Positions 11,663 to 22,946 of a stretch of 64,000 nt of DNA are shown piece after piece. The stretch's first letter is position 1, and each line of letters opens with the position of its first letter. A model generated the notes under the pieces. It was not told the origin of the DNA and ran no database searches. It saw only the letters and a list, made by a program, of their open reading frames with translations. Location: assembly GCA_008729055.1 (NCBI GenBank), contig SDUX01000008.1:1116001-1180000 (forward strand), in the 5' to 3' direction. This DNA comes from Pyropia haitanensis. Its lineage: Eukaryota > Rhodophyta > Bangiophyceae > Bangiales > Bangiaceae. A program made the translations under genes and the position numbers.

Positions 11663-11765
11663 ATGGCGCTGCCGCCCTCCCTCCTCCGCGCCCTCCCGCC
11701 CCCCCACCCGGCGGCCCCCTCGCTCACCCTCATCCGCACCCCCCCCCCGGCCGACGCCGCCACCC

Positions 11766-11815
<50 letters not shown>

Positions 11816-12608
11816 ACCACCACCCCCACCGCCGGCGCGACCACCGGCCTCCCCCTCCCCCTCCGCCACCCCCCACCCGTCGCGGCGGCCCGGGCGGTGG
11901 TGGCCGCCCTCCCCCCCCCCCATCGCTGACGGTGCTGCTCGCGCCGGGGGAGGCGGCCGCGACGGCCGTCGCGGCACTCCCGCGGCCGCCACGGTCGCCG
12001 CTGGTGGTCCTCGTTGGCGTCACGGGCGGCGGGTGGCTGCCGCCACCACCACCGCCACCGCCGCCGTCGAGCCCGACGCTGCCGGCGGGCGGCACCGCCA
12101 GCGGCGTGGGGGGGGGGGGGGGTCCGTGCGCGGCGTGGAGGTGGTCACCTGGCCGGCCGGCGCGGTCGCGGCGCTGGCGCGACACGCCGGGCCGGGCGTG
12201 CGGGTGGTCGTCGACTGCTGGGCGGAGCTGGTCGCCGCGTGCGCGCCGCCGCTGGCGGCGGCGGCGGCGGCAGCCGGCGGTGGGGGCGGTGGCGGCGGCG
12301 GCGGTGGGGGTGGCGGCGGCGGTGGGCCCACCGCCGCCGCCGCGGCGCGGGCGGTGGTACAGGCGGCGGTGGGCCTCGCCGGCGCGGGCGTCGTTGTCCG
12401 CGTGGGGGACGCGGAGGGGGGGGGCGCCGCCGCCTGGCGGGGGGGGTGGCTCGAGGCGGCCGCGGGTGTGGTGGTGGAGGTGGTGGGCGCGCCGGGGGGG
12501 AGGTGCGGGTGGTGGCGGCAGCGGGGGGGGGGGAGGGGGGTGGGGGGGGTGGGGGGGGGGGGGTGGTACGCGCGCATTGGGGACCGTGGGTTGCTGGTGG
12601 ACGCGTGA
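11663..12608 (+). CDS. Hypothetical protein, weakly ELP5-like
   Basis: Starts at an ATG in the context GCCCCATGG with MALPPSLLRALPPPHP, then LTLIRTPPP. After an Ala/Thr-rich linker the reading moves at a C run (about 11909-11920) to a frame giving SLTVLLAPGEAAATAVAALP and SPLVVLVGVTG. It moves again at a G run (about 12107-12121) to SVRGVEVVTWPAGAVAALAR, GVRVVVDCWAELVAACAPP, VQAAVGLAGAGVVVRVG and the end WYARIGDRGLLVDA. The alternation of hydrophobic strands, with a VDCWAEL block where RecA-fold proteins carry an (I/L)DS-type strand, faintly recalls the Elongator subunit ELP5, but this is too weak to name the gene. About 310 residues. Confidence 0.5.
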
Positions 12609-13403
12609 GGGGGAGGGTTGGGGGGGTCGGGAGGGTTGGGGGGATCGGGAGGGTTGGGGGTGGGGGGGGAGTGCGACGACCGTTGTCGACCGCGTGCGGT
12701 GTGGAAGAGTGGGTGTGGGGGGGGAGGGGGCGGGGGGTGGAAGGTACGCCGCTCCACCATACCGCCGCCGCCCGTCGTGACCGTGGACAGCGCGGCGGCC
12801 GGCCAGCCGCGGCGTTGCGGGGGGAAAGCGGCGGCGGCGGCGCACCGCCGCGCCGCCTCGCCGCGCCGCAACGCCGCCGCCTTGCCGCCGTGGCCCCACC
12901 GCCGCCGCCCGCGGACCCGCCGCGCCGCCGCCCGCGGCCGCCGCCGCCCGCGGCCGCGCGCGGCCGGCCACGCCGCGCGCGCGTGCCACCGCGGGCGGCG
13001 TCGCGCGCCGCGGCGGGCGGCGGTCGGCGCCTGCCGCCGCGGCGGCCGCGGCGGCCGGTCGGGGCTGCGGCCGCCGCCGGCCGGCGGCGGGCGGCCGCCG
13101 CCACCGCGGGCGGTGGGGGGGGGGGCGCGACGACGGGCTCGCGGGCGGCTGCCGCGCGCGCCGCCAATGGCGACGCGGCCGTGCGCGCCGGCCGCCCCGC
13201 TGCTGGCGAGTGGGGGGGGGGGGATGGCGGCCGGGCAGCGGCAGGGGCGGCCCGACGCCACTCGCCCGCCTCCCCCCGGCCGTCCCCATCCGCGGCCGCG
13301 TGGACCGTTTGGGGCGGGCACCCGCCCCCATCAACCGCACGCCGCCGCCTCCAAAAGCCGCCGCCGCTCCCGCCCCGCCGCGTGCCGCCGGGTCCGCCCC
13401 CCC
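12609..13403. other. Spacer, no recognised gene
   Basis: Begins with a G-rich tandem stretch (12610-12670) of about 17-bp units like GGTTGGGGGGATCGGGAG. The remainder is CGG/GCC-rich and open in several frames on both strands without any conserved motif. It lies between two gene 3' ends, so no promoter is required here. Confidence 0.5.
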
Positions 13404-14699
13404 CTAGGCATCATCGTCTGCCGCCGCCGCCGGCGCCGCCGCCGCCACCGCCGCGGCGGCGGTCCCCCACACCCGCACCCACCCGTCGTGCGCCGCCGAC
13501 AGCACCACGTCCGCGGCGGGCAGCCACGCGGCGGCCACCGCCGGCCCCCCGTGGGCGCCCACCCCCGCCGCCGGCAGCGCGCGCGCCGCCGCCGCCCACC
13601 GGCCCGCCGCGGCGGGCCCGCCCCCACCGCCGCCGCGGCGACCGCCGCCGCCACCGCCACCGCCGCCACCACCACCACCACCACCACCACCACCGCCACC
13701 GCCACCGCCACCGCCGGCGCCACCCCCCCCCTCCCACACCCACAGGCGGCCGTCCTCCCCCCCCGCGACGAGCGCCCGCCCCCCCGGCGCCACCCCCACC
13801 GCCGTTGCGTACACGCCCGCGTCGTGGCCGCCATACACGCCAACCACGCTGCCGTCCGCGGCGCGGACGCGCACGATCGCGCTGCACAGCGTCGACGCGA
13901 GCAGCGTGCCGGCGCCGCCAAACGCGGCGGCGCCGAGGGGGACGTGTCCGCCACCCCCCCCCCCCCCCCCCGCCCCATCGGGGTGCCCCCACCCCGCACC
14001 CCCACCCCCGCCAACGTCCGTGACCGCCACCGCCGCCGCGCGCACGTCGTGCACCCGCAGGCGGCCGTCGACACACGCGGTGAGGATCGCGTCGCCCGAC
14101 ACCGCCACCGACTGCACCGAGTCGCCAAACCCGTCGAGCGTCGCGACGAGGCCGGCGGCGGGTCGCCCCCGCCCTCCCCCCCCCCACCCCCCACCCGCGG
14201 GTCCCACACCCGCACCGCCGCGTCGTAGCAGGCGGTCAGGCAGCAGCGGCCGGCGGCCCCCCCCCCCTCCCCCCCCTCCCCTTCCCCCCCCCCCCCCCCC
14301 CCCACGCGACGCCATTAATGCGTCCACCATGCCCCCCCCCCCCCCCGCCTCCCCCCCCAAACACGCGCACCCCCCGCCCCGTTGCCACGTCGGTCAGCCG
14401 GCCGCCGCGGTCGTCCCCCCCCGACAGCAGCAGCCCCCCGTCGGCCGACACGGCCACGCCGTGCACGCCGCCCGTGTGGCCACCGTACGATGCGAGGCGG
14501 GTGCCCCGGGGGAGGCACACCACGTGCAGGCGGCCGTCGGCGCCGGCGGCGACGGCGTGGCCGCCGCGGGGGGACGGCGCGACGGCGTAGAGGGGGGGGG
14601 GGGGGCGCGCCGCCGGTGGGGGGGGGGGGGGGGGGTGCCGCCGAGGGGGTGGAGGGGGAGATGGGGGGGGGGGGTGGGGGGGGGGGGGGCGGCGGCCAT
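13404..14699 (-). CDS. WDR83: WDR83/MORG1-like WD40 protein
   Basis: A beta-propeller scaffold related to WDR83 (MORG1), which in animals binds MAP-kinase components and also purifies with spliceosomes. Successive WD repeats are visible: GHTGGVHGVAVSADGGLLLS, HGGRINGVAW with LTACYDAAVRVWDPR, then FGDSVQSVAVSGDAILTACV followed by DGRLRVHDVR. This last block is nearly diagnostic of WDR83 (DSV-SV-VS--IL---VDGR-R-YD-R). After it come LLASTLCSAIVRVRAADGS, VVGVYGGHDAGVYATAV with GGEDGRLWVWE, and HGGPAVAAAWLPAADVVLSA. Poly-Gly inserts (CCG/CCA runs) separate the blades. The start at 14699 gives MAAAPPPP; the propeller frame changes at the C runs near 14264-14310 and 14330-14350 and within the first 100 codons. 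It is divergent from ADPRM. Confidence 0.85.
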
Positions 14700-15420
14700 G
14701 GCAGAGGGCGCCGGCGCTCGCACCGCCGCTGCCCCCCGCCACGGCCAAGTCCCCAGTCGTTGGGTCGTGACGGCGGGGAGACAGGACGGAGCGTCGTCGC
14801 AGCAGCGGGAAGAGGTCTGTCTTGCGGTTGTTATTGTCCGAACGGTTTTGGACCTGGTGGATCACCTCGGAAAATTCACTTCCTCCGGCGTGTGTGTCTC
14901 TCCCAGTTTTCTGTGACAAGCGAGACCAATTGTGTGGTACAGACATGTACAACGGATGACGATGCCTGCCAACAGGTGGCGCTGCAGTAGTCTGCGGTGG
15001 CGCCCACGTGATCCATGTAGGCCACGCTGTCCAACAGCACGCGCCACGCTATCGCTGCGACCACTGCGGGCCCGTCGTCCCGGCAGAGGCCGCCAAGGCG
15101 CGTGCCGCGGTAGCCGTCCCCTCTCCGTGCATGGCTGCCCCCCCCCCCCCCCACACTGCATGGCTGCCCCACTGCCCGCGTCCTGACTCCTGACCGTGTG
15201 GGACGACCGTCGCTGCCCGCGTCGCCGCCGCGTCCGCTCGCCCTTTTGCCCCAGCGCGCCGCGGATAGCCCGCGGCGGCGCGGCGCCGCCGGCGGCCGGC
15301 CGACGCGGTGGCGGCGCGCCCTCCCCCCCCCCCCCCCGCGTCGGCCCCTACCACCCGACGGCGGCACTTTGCCAGCGTCCCTGTCGCCGCTGCCGGCTGT
15401 CGTCCGCGGCGGCATCCCTG

Positions 15421-15452
<32 letters not shown>

Positions 15453-15535
15453 GCCCGCCCGCCCCGCACACCCATCCGCCCCCGCCGTCGCGCGGGGGGG
15501 AGCCCGGCCGTGCGGGTGCCCCGCGGCGGCCGACC
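14700..15535. promoter_or_regulatory. Divergent intergenic region between WDR83 and ADPRM
   Basis: 836 bp between two head-to-head start codons, so it should hold both promoters. GC dips at 14780-15010. A run of 29 C occupies 15424-15452, the longest homopolymer I found, about 85 bp before the ADPRM ATG. I see no TATA-like element worth calling. Confidence 0.5.
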
Positions 15536-15779
15536 ATGGCGTACCGCTTTGGCATCCTCACCGACGTGCAGTACGCGGATAAGCCGGCGGTGACACACCC
15601 ACGCTTCCGCGCCGTGACCGCCGCGGCGGCCGCCGCCGCCGCCGCCGCCGGCCGCCCGCCGCCGCCGCCCGCCGCGCTGCGTGACTACCGCGACGCGCTG
15701 CGGCGGCTGCACGCCGCGATGGACGACCTCATCGCCGAAGGTGGTGGTGGCCGGGGCGGCTCGCCCGCCGCCATTGGCA

Positions 15780-15819
<40 letters not shown>

Positions 15820-16210
15820 GGGTGGTGGCGGGGGTGGTGGCGGGGGTGGCGGGGGTGACCCCCCCCCGGCGGGCCCCCCCCTCGGGGCGGTCATCCACCT
15901 GGGTGACCTCATTGACGGCCGCGTCCTCGCCCACGACGATGGCGCCATGGCCGCCGACGCGGCGGGGCGGCCGCCGCCGGCGGCGAGCGCCATGGCCGCC
16001 AACCGCGTCGACCTGGCGGCGGTGCTCGCCGCGTTCCGCCGCTTCCCCGGCGGGCCCGTCCTGCACGTGGTCGGCAACCACTGCCTGTTTGCGGGGCGCG
16101 CCGCGGTGCTCGCCGCGGCGGGGGTGCCGGGGGGGGGGGGGGGGTGGGTGACGCCTGGTACACGTACGTGCCGCCGCCGGCTGCCGCGGCGGGGGGGGTG
16201 ACCAAGGGCG

Positions 16211-16246
<36 letters not shown>

Positions 16247-16845
16247 AGGGTGGGGGTGGTGGTGGTGGTGGTGGTGGTGGTGGTGGTGGTGGTGGTGGGG
16301 GCGGCGGCCGGCGGTGGCGGATTGTCGTCCTCGACACGATGGCGATTGGCGTTGCGTACGCGCCGGGCGACGCGCGGCGCGCGGCGGCCGAGGCGCACCT
16401 GGCCGCCGCGGCGGGGGCGGCCAACGCGGTCGAGTGGGTGGGCGCGCTCGGGCCCGCCCAGCGCGGCTGGCTGGCGGCCGTCTGTGCCGCCGCGCGGGCG
16501 GGGGGGGAGCAGCTGCTCGTCGTTGGGCACCACCCGCTGGACGCGGCCGTCGCGGTACGTTGCTGGCGCGTGTCTGGGGGAGACGGAGGGAGGGGGGGGG
16601 GGGAGCGGCTGGATGGGCGGACGCCGCCACCGAAAAACGGGTTGGCGTGAGGTGGGGGGCGCCGCCGGCGTGGTGACCCGGATGCGGCCGTGCTGACGCC
16701 GCCGCTCGTGGGTGGTGCGATCGTGTTTGTCGTCTTTGCTTGGCCCCGCTGGGCTCCTTGCGCGGTGGTGCCGCTGGGGTGCCAACCCCGCTGGGCCGCG
16801 CGTGGCGGCGGTGGCGGCGGTGACGGCGGTGGCGGCGGCGGCGGT

Positions 16846-16887
<42 letters not shown>

Positions 16888-17455
16888 AGACGCCCGCCCA
16901 CCCCGCCTGGGATGGCCCCGCGGTGGCGGCGCTCCTCGACGCCTACGCGGACGTTGTGCGCGCCTACTTTTGTGGCCACCACCACCCGGTACGTGGGGCG
17001 GCGGCAGTCGTGGCGGGCGGCGGCTGCCGGTGGGGGTGGGGGGGGGTGCCCGAGTGGGCGTCGCCTGTGCGCGCGGCGACGTGCGCGCGGCCGCCGTGGG
17101 GTGGCTCGCGCTCGGTCGGCGGGCCCTGCCTGTTACGCGGATGGAGTAAAGGGGGGGGGGGGGGAGCAGAGCGTGTGTCCACAGCCAGGGGCGAGCGGCA
17201 ACTGACCCACTCCTCGTCCCCCTATCTTCGCCTTGTCGCGTGTGTTTCTCGCTCTTACCTGTTGTTGTGTTGCAGGGTGGCTACCTGCGGCGGCCGAGCG
17301 GCGTGCACCACGTGAATTTTGTGGCCGTCCTCGACGCCGTCACCCCTGATGGGCGCCCCGCGAATGCGTACGCGGTCGTGGCGCTCCACCCGCACGCCAT
17401 TGCGATTGAGGGGCGGGGGGTGCAGCCGAGCTACCATTTGACGTGGAGTGTCTGA
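15536..17455 (+). CDS. ADPRM: Mn-dependent ADP-ribose/CDP-alcohol diphosphatase (ADPRM)
   Basis: A metallophosphoesterase that in this family hydrolyses ADP-ribose and CDP-alcohols. The metal motifs appear in order: GILTDVQYAD at the N-terminus, VIHLGDLIDG, HVVGNHCLF, then DAWYTYVPP, RRWRIVVLDT, LLVVGHHPLD, RAYFCGHHHP and GGYLRRPSGVHHVNF, ending PSYHLTWSV. Three exons: 15536-16554, 16890-16988 and 17276-17455. Both introns (335 and 287 nt) are phase 0 and begin GTACGT. They end GCGCAG and TTGCAG, and the joined exons run GHHHP-GGY as the family requires. Inside exon 1 the frame changes at a 16-G run (16129-16144), just before DAWYTYV. Long poly-Gly inserts (GGC and GGT repeats at about 15780-15860 and 16210-16310) interrupt the fold at loops. 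Start chosen at GACCATGG. Confidence 0.92.
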
Positions 17456-18487
17456 GGCGGGTGGGTGGTGAGGTCGGGGGGGGAGCAAGTGTTGGGGGGG
17501 ATGCTCGCGGCACGGGCCGCCCAGCAGTGGTCCGCCTTTCTTTTTTTGTTGTTCTGTCCTGTTTCCTTTTTTTTTTTCCTGCTCGGCTGGGACGGTTGTG
17601 CGCGAACCAGCTGCTTTGATATCGAAAGCGGCGGGGCGAGTACCCAAACACCCTCGCGAGAGGGGTGAGGCGGGGGGGAGCCGTGGATGATGCCTGCATC
17701 CCATGGAAGGTGGCGGTGGCTGCGGTGGCGAAGGCAGACCTCGTCAGCTGCAGCGGCCGCCGCTGGCGACCGTCGGTCTCCGTCGCTTGGCCACGCATCC
17801 ATCTGGGTGAACCAGCATTTCGTATTGGGTAGCCCCCCCCACCTTGTCCCCCGATTCGACCAACGGATGCACCACATTTTTGGCGCGGAATGGCGGGCGC
17901 ACGCACGCTGCCGCCCAATGCCTGCCCACACACCCACACTCGAGACCCCTCCGACCGACACTGCATCCGCGGAATGCCAACCGCGGGTGCGCGCGCGCTT
18001 TTTTTGGTTCTCGTTCCTCGCTGCCGAGCTCGGCTGCGGGTGCGTCCGCCGTTGACGGTCGACGTCGGATGGGGGCGCGGCCAGCCGCTGTGTCGGCCGC
18101 CGCGGTGCGTACCGGCCGCCGCGTCGACCACCGACGGGGGGGCGCGCGCCGTCACGGCGCCGGCCGGCGGTGGGCCGTACGGCTGCCGCCGTCGCCCCCC
18201 CTTCTCCCCCCGGTCCACCCCGGCCCACCACGTCGGCCGTGCCTTCCCCGCGCCTCCCCTCCGTGTCCCCCCACCGGCGCTCCCACTCGAGGGGCGGGCA
18301 CCCGCCAGCCGGCGGCGGGTGCCTGCCCCCCCCCCTTCCCGACCCGCATTCCCCCATCACTTGACGACTGGCTGGTCGACCCCCTCCCCTGGCGCAGACG
18401 CTATCCGCCCGCCTTGGTGTGCCAACCGCTGTATTCCCCGTCTTGCCCCCCCCCTCTTCCCCTGTCCCCCCACTGGTCATTGCCACC
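17456..18487. other. Spacer upstream of RAD21
   Basis: T-rich sequence at 17540-17580 is likely the 3' UTR of ADPRM. The rest is open in several frames but has no recognisable protein. The last few hundred bases should carry the RAD21 promoter and 5' UTR. Confidence 0.5.
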
Positions 18488-20199
18488 ATGTTCTACTCCC
18501 CCTTTATCTTGACCAAGAAGGGCGCGCTGGCCAAGGTGTGGCTCGCCGCCCACGCTGAGCACAAGCTGTCCAAGTCGGCGGTGCTGGCGGTCAACGTTGT
18601 TGCGTCGTGCGGTACGTTGGCGCCACTTGATGCCCTCTTTTGTTCTTGTCAGTCGGCTGGCCTGGCCGACGGCGTGAGCCTGGGTGGCTCCCCGGGCGGT
18701 GGCCGATGGGCTCTGCCGCCGCCCTTGCTGCCGCCGCCCGCGACGGTCCCCCCCGCTGACGCCGCCACCCGTGCTACCTATCGTTTCCGCTCGCCCGCTT
18801 TTGCCAGACCCCCCCCTCCCGCCACTCCTTCCCCCTTCTCCCTATTCTTGCTCCCAACCTGACGCCCCCCCTCCACTATCACTGTCACCCGCCCGCCCCG
18901 TCACCCGCAGATGCCATCCGCTCCTCGGAGGTGCCCATGGCGCTCCGCCTCACCTCTACCCTCCTCCTCGGCACCGCCCGCATCCTCGCCCGCCAGGCCC
19001 GCTACGTCACCGCCGACGCGGCCGACGCGGCGGCCGCCGTCACCGCCGCCGACGCGGCCGCCGCCGCCGCTGTCGACGCTACCGCCGCCGCCGCCGCGGA
19101 TGGCGGCGGCAGCGGGGGCGACGCTGGCGCCGACGCGGCCGCCGCGGCGGACCCGACGCTTGCGCCGCTGGCGGCCATCACCCTCGGCGGCGGTCGTGGC
19201 GCACGTGGGGGTGGGGGGGGGGGGGGGGAGCCGCGGGCGACCTGCACGTGCTGCCGCTCGAGGCGGCGTGGGCAGCCGCGGGGCCGTGGCGCCCCGCCGG
19301 CGGTGGCGGTGGGTTGGACTTTGGCGGCGGCGGTGGGGGTATCGACCTGGGCGACGGCGACGGCGGCGGCGGTGTCGGCGGTGTCGGCGGCGGCGGTGGC
19401 GCCGTGGCCGCGGCCGCGGCAGTGGAGGACGCGCTCTTTGCCCTCCCCGCCGGCAGCGGTACGGGCGGCAGCGGCGACGGCTCCGCGTCGGCCGGCTGGC
19501 GGTCGACGCCGCCCGCCGCGGGCGGGCCGGCGGCGGCGCCCGCGTCAGCCGCGTCGGCTGCCGCGGCGGCCGCTGCCGCGTCCACGTCGGCGGCGGCGGC
19601 GCCGCCGGCGGCGGGCACCCCCGTCGGCGCCGCGGCGGTGCCCACTCCCGAGCTCACCCGCGCCGCGCCCTTTGCCGCTGCCGGCGCCTTCCCCGCCCCT
19701 GGCATGACCTTATCACTGGGCACCCCTCCCCTGTCGGCTGGCGGCGGCGGCGGCGGCGGCAGCTTTGGTGGCGGCGGCGACGGCAGCGGCGGCGGCAGGG
19801 GCGGCAGCCGTGGCAGCGGCGGCGGCAGCGGGGCGTCGGCCGGTCCCGCGGCCCCCCCGCTGGCGTTCACGCCCGCCCTCGCCGCGCGCGCCGCGGCGCG
19901 CGCGGCGGGCGGCACGCCGCCCGAGCGCCTCCGCGCAGCGGGCTGGCGGGCGGCGTCGGTACCCCCCGGCGCGCTGCCCGACGACCCGCTGTCGCGCGAC
20001 GACGTGGCGAGCGGCGGGCTGGCCGCCGCGGCGGCAGCGGCGGCGCGGCTGGCGGCGGCGTCGCCCCCCCCGCCGGGGGAGGAGTCTGCGTCGCCGCCGC
20101 CGTCGCCGCCGCCGCCACCGCCGGCGCTGCCGGGCGCTCCTCCTGGTGGCAGCGCCGCCGGCAGCGCGGCGGCCACCCCCGGCGCCACGCCCGGCACCC

Positions 20200-20231
<32 letters not shown>

Positions 20232-22232
20232 AGCGACGCGGCGGCGCCTCTCCCCGCGCTGCGGGTGGCGGCTGGGGATAGCCCCGCGGCGCAGCCGCCC
20301 GTGACACCCCCCCCACCCCCCCCTTCCCCCTCCGCATCCGCGGCCAGGACGGCGGGTCGGCGGCCACCGCGCAAGCGGCGGCGCCTCGCGGGCGGCGGCG
20401 GCGCCCTCGACGACCCGCCCGTGTGGTCGACGGCGGTGGTGCGCGCGTCGCTGCTCGACGCGCGGCCGCTCACGCGGCATGCGTGGCCCGAGGGGGGCGG
20501 TGGTGGTGGTGGTGGCGCTGGGGGCACCGCCGACGCTGACGCGGACGCCGACACGGTGGCGGCGGCGCGCGTGCCGGCGGCAACGGCAGCGGCGGCGAGC
20601 CGCGGTGGCGCCGGTGGTGCCGCGGCGGTGGCGGCGGCGGCGGCCGCCGCGCTCATCGCCCCGGCGTGGGCTGCGTGGGGGGTGGCCGCCGCCGCGCCGC
20701 CACCGCCGCCGCCGGTGGCACCGTTTGTGACGCCCCACCCCGGGCGCGGCGGTGCCGCCGCCGCCGCCGTCGCGCCCGCTCTCCCAGGGGTGGCCCCGGC
20801 GGGCGGTGACGATCAGGATGACGAGGCGGCAGACGCGGCCGCGTGGGCGGCGGTGCTTGCCGACGTGGCGGCCACACAGGCGGACGCGGCGGCGGCGGTG
20901 GCTGCGTCGCCCGCCGCCGCCGCCGCCGCCGCCGTCGCTGCGGCGTCGCCGCCGACGCCGCCATCAGGGGGCGGCAGCGTCGGCGGCGACGACGACGGCG
21001 GCGATGGCGGGGCGGCGCCCCCTCCGCCTCCCCCCCCCCTCCCCGTGGCCACCCCCGCCGGGGCGGTGCGGGCGTTGGCTTTTGGTGGCACCCCCGCGGC
21101 TGCCGATGGTGGCGGCGGAAGGGACTCGGCGGTGCTCGGGACGTCGCCGCGGCCGTCGACGCCTGCGGACGTGGTGGCGGCGGCGGCCGCGGCGGCCGAG
21201 GCGGCCGCGGCGGCGCCGTCGGCGCCCCTATTCCCGCCGCCGCCACCGTCGGCCGGGTCTGGCGGCGGGGCGCCCGCGTTGGCGTCGCCGGCGGCGGCTG
21301 CGGCGGCGTCGGTGCCGCCGCCGTCGCCGCCGCCACCACCCGCGTACGGCGGCTCGGCGGCCGCATCGGCCGCGTCGCTGCTGCCGCCGCTGCCGCCGCC
21401 TCCGCCGCCGCCGCCGCCGCCACCGCTGTCATGGTCATTGGGGGGCGGCTCGGCGGGGCAAGGGCCGGCGGCGTCCCTGCCGCCGCTGTCGCCTGGGCCA
21501 GCGGCGGCCGCGGCGGCGGGGCCGTCCCCCCTGCTGCAGCCGCCGCCGCCGTCGGAGCCGCCACCCCCTCTCCCTCCCTCGACGGCGGCCGCGTCCGCCG
21601 CCGCCGCCGCCGCCACCGCGTCGGCGGTCGGGGCGGCGGTGCTCACCCGCGGCGGCCGCCCCACGCTCGCCACCGTTGCCGCCGCGGCAGCCGCGGCGGG
21701 CGCTGTGGGCGGGCCGTCGCCGCGGGCAGCGGCGCTCGCGGCGCTCCTCGTGGACCGTGGCGTACCAGTAGGCGGACGGAGGAGAGAGGGGGGGGGCGTG
21801 GCCGACGCCGCCGCCGACGCCGCGGCTGCTGCCGCCGCCACCACCGATGCGAATGCCAGCCGGCCTGGGGCGGCGGCGAGCGGCCCTGCAGCGGCGGCGC
21901 CCGGCAGTGGCGGGGGGGTGAGCCTTCTCGGCCTGCTTGCCGAGTGTGCCGCCGACGGTAGCGGTGGCGGTGGCGACGACGTGGGCGCCGCGTCTGCGTC
22001 CGCGGCGGCGTCCGCGGCTGCGTCCGCGGCGACGGCGGCCGCGTCGCCCGCGGTGGCGACCGCGGCCCGCGGCGCGCCGTCGGGGGTGCCGTCGGCCACG
22101 ACGGCCGCACTCCGCCGCGTCCCGCGACGCGTCGCGGCGGTGGCGTTTTACGAGCTCCTCGCCGCCGCGTCTGGGGGGGAAGTGCGCCTGGCGCAGGCGG
22201 AGCCGTATGGGGATGTGTGGGTGCGGGCATAG
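18488..22232 (+). CDS. RAD21: Cohesin kleisin subunit RAD21/SCC1 (REC8 family)
   Basis: The kleisin that closes the SMC1-SMC3 cohesin ring. Exon 1 (18488-18611) begins at GCCACCATG with MFYSPFILTKKGALAKVWLA and AHAEHKLSKSAVL, the hallmark Rad21/Rec8 N-terminal domain that binds SMC3. A 299-nt intron (GTACGT...CCGCAG) leads to exon 2 from 18911: DAIRSSEVPMALRLTSTLLL then GTARILARQARYVTAD completes that domain. The C-terminus, PRRVAAVAFYELLAAASGG then VRLAQAEPYGDVWV, is the winged helix that binds SMC1. Between them about 1000 residues are Ala/Gly/Pro/Ser low complexity, making the protein (about 1150 codons) roughly twice the usual size. The frame changes at a 16-G run (19213-19228). Both ends are unmistakable. 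I cannot tell mitotic RAD21 from meiotic REC8, nor find separase sites by eye. Confidence 0.9.
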
Positions 22233-22358
22233 GACGTACGCGTGGGAGGGCGTAGCGAGGGGGGAAGGATGACGAAAGACAGAGTTCGATGCGATTCCTT
22301 CTGAATGGAGGAGCTGCCGGCAAACATGAGATCATAGAGCGCTCCGCCCAACATGAAT

Positions 22359-22472
22359 GGGGTTGTAGCTCAGTGGTAGAGTGCGCGCTTCGCATGTTCT
22401 GATTTCTGATCAACGGCCGTGAGTGCGCGAGGTCCAGGGATCGTTCAAAGTACGGTATCCCCTGCTGCTCCA
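22359..22472 (+). tRNA. trnA-CGC: tRNA-Ala (anticodon CGC) with two introns
   Basis: Exons fold into a tRNA-Ala: acceptor GGGGTTG/CTGCTCC with the alanine identity pair G3-U70 and one T6-T67 mismatch, discriminator A, and D arm GCTCAGTGGTAGAGT. The anticodon stem CGCGC/GCGCG is fully paired around TTCGCAT (anticodon CGC for GCG codons). The T stem CAGGG/CCCTG is fully paired. Two insertions must be removed. One is 29 nt (22395-22423) at the canonical 37/38 site. The other is 13 nt (22444-22456, TTCAAAGTACGGT) between T-loop positions 57 and 58, which leaves the loop ATCGATC, close to the ATCGATA loop of plant tRNA-Ala. A gene disrupted in the T loop is unusual. It could also be a pseudogene, but the intact stems and G3-U70 argue against simple decay. 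Confidence 0.8.
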
Positions 22473-22946
22473 CTACATTTTGCTTCATGATAATTTAATC
22501 GGCCCCTACCACTCCGTCGTAATTTCAAGCCGGTTCATTCTCGGAGTAAAACGAATACAGGAGTCAGCGACTTTCGTCGGCGCAACGAATCTGTGGACTC
22601 GAGGCCAAAGAAAAAGCCCGATCCATTTGACTGCTTATCTACATCAATAATTTTACTAAACAATTGTTGTGTACACTGATGTTCGATATCGAGTTGTATC
22701 TTACCTCTGGTGTGCACAATTACACTTTCGTCGACTTGTAATAGTGACCAATCAGACTTGTTGCAATGCACTTCGTACATCTCGACACGAATATTGTATT
22801 TTCTGTGCGGGATGGATGTGTGGGCGTATCTCTTTCCTCGCTCCGTACTCCCCATGCCTGCTGACCACACCCCAGCTCCTTCGCGACCTTGTCCCCCCCC
22901 CCCACCTCCCCCTTCCATTCTCTCTTTTTCCCCGCAGCACCCCCCC

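Noticed and set aside
16255..16300. (GGT)n tract as a regulatory repeat
   Set aside because: It lies in ADPRM exon 1, in frame, and encodes a poly-Gly loop, so it is a coding microsatellite.
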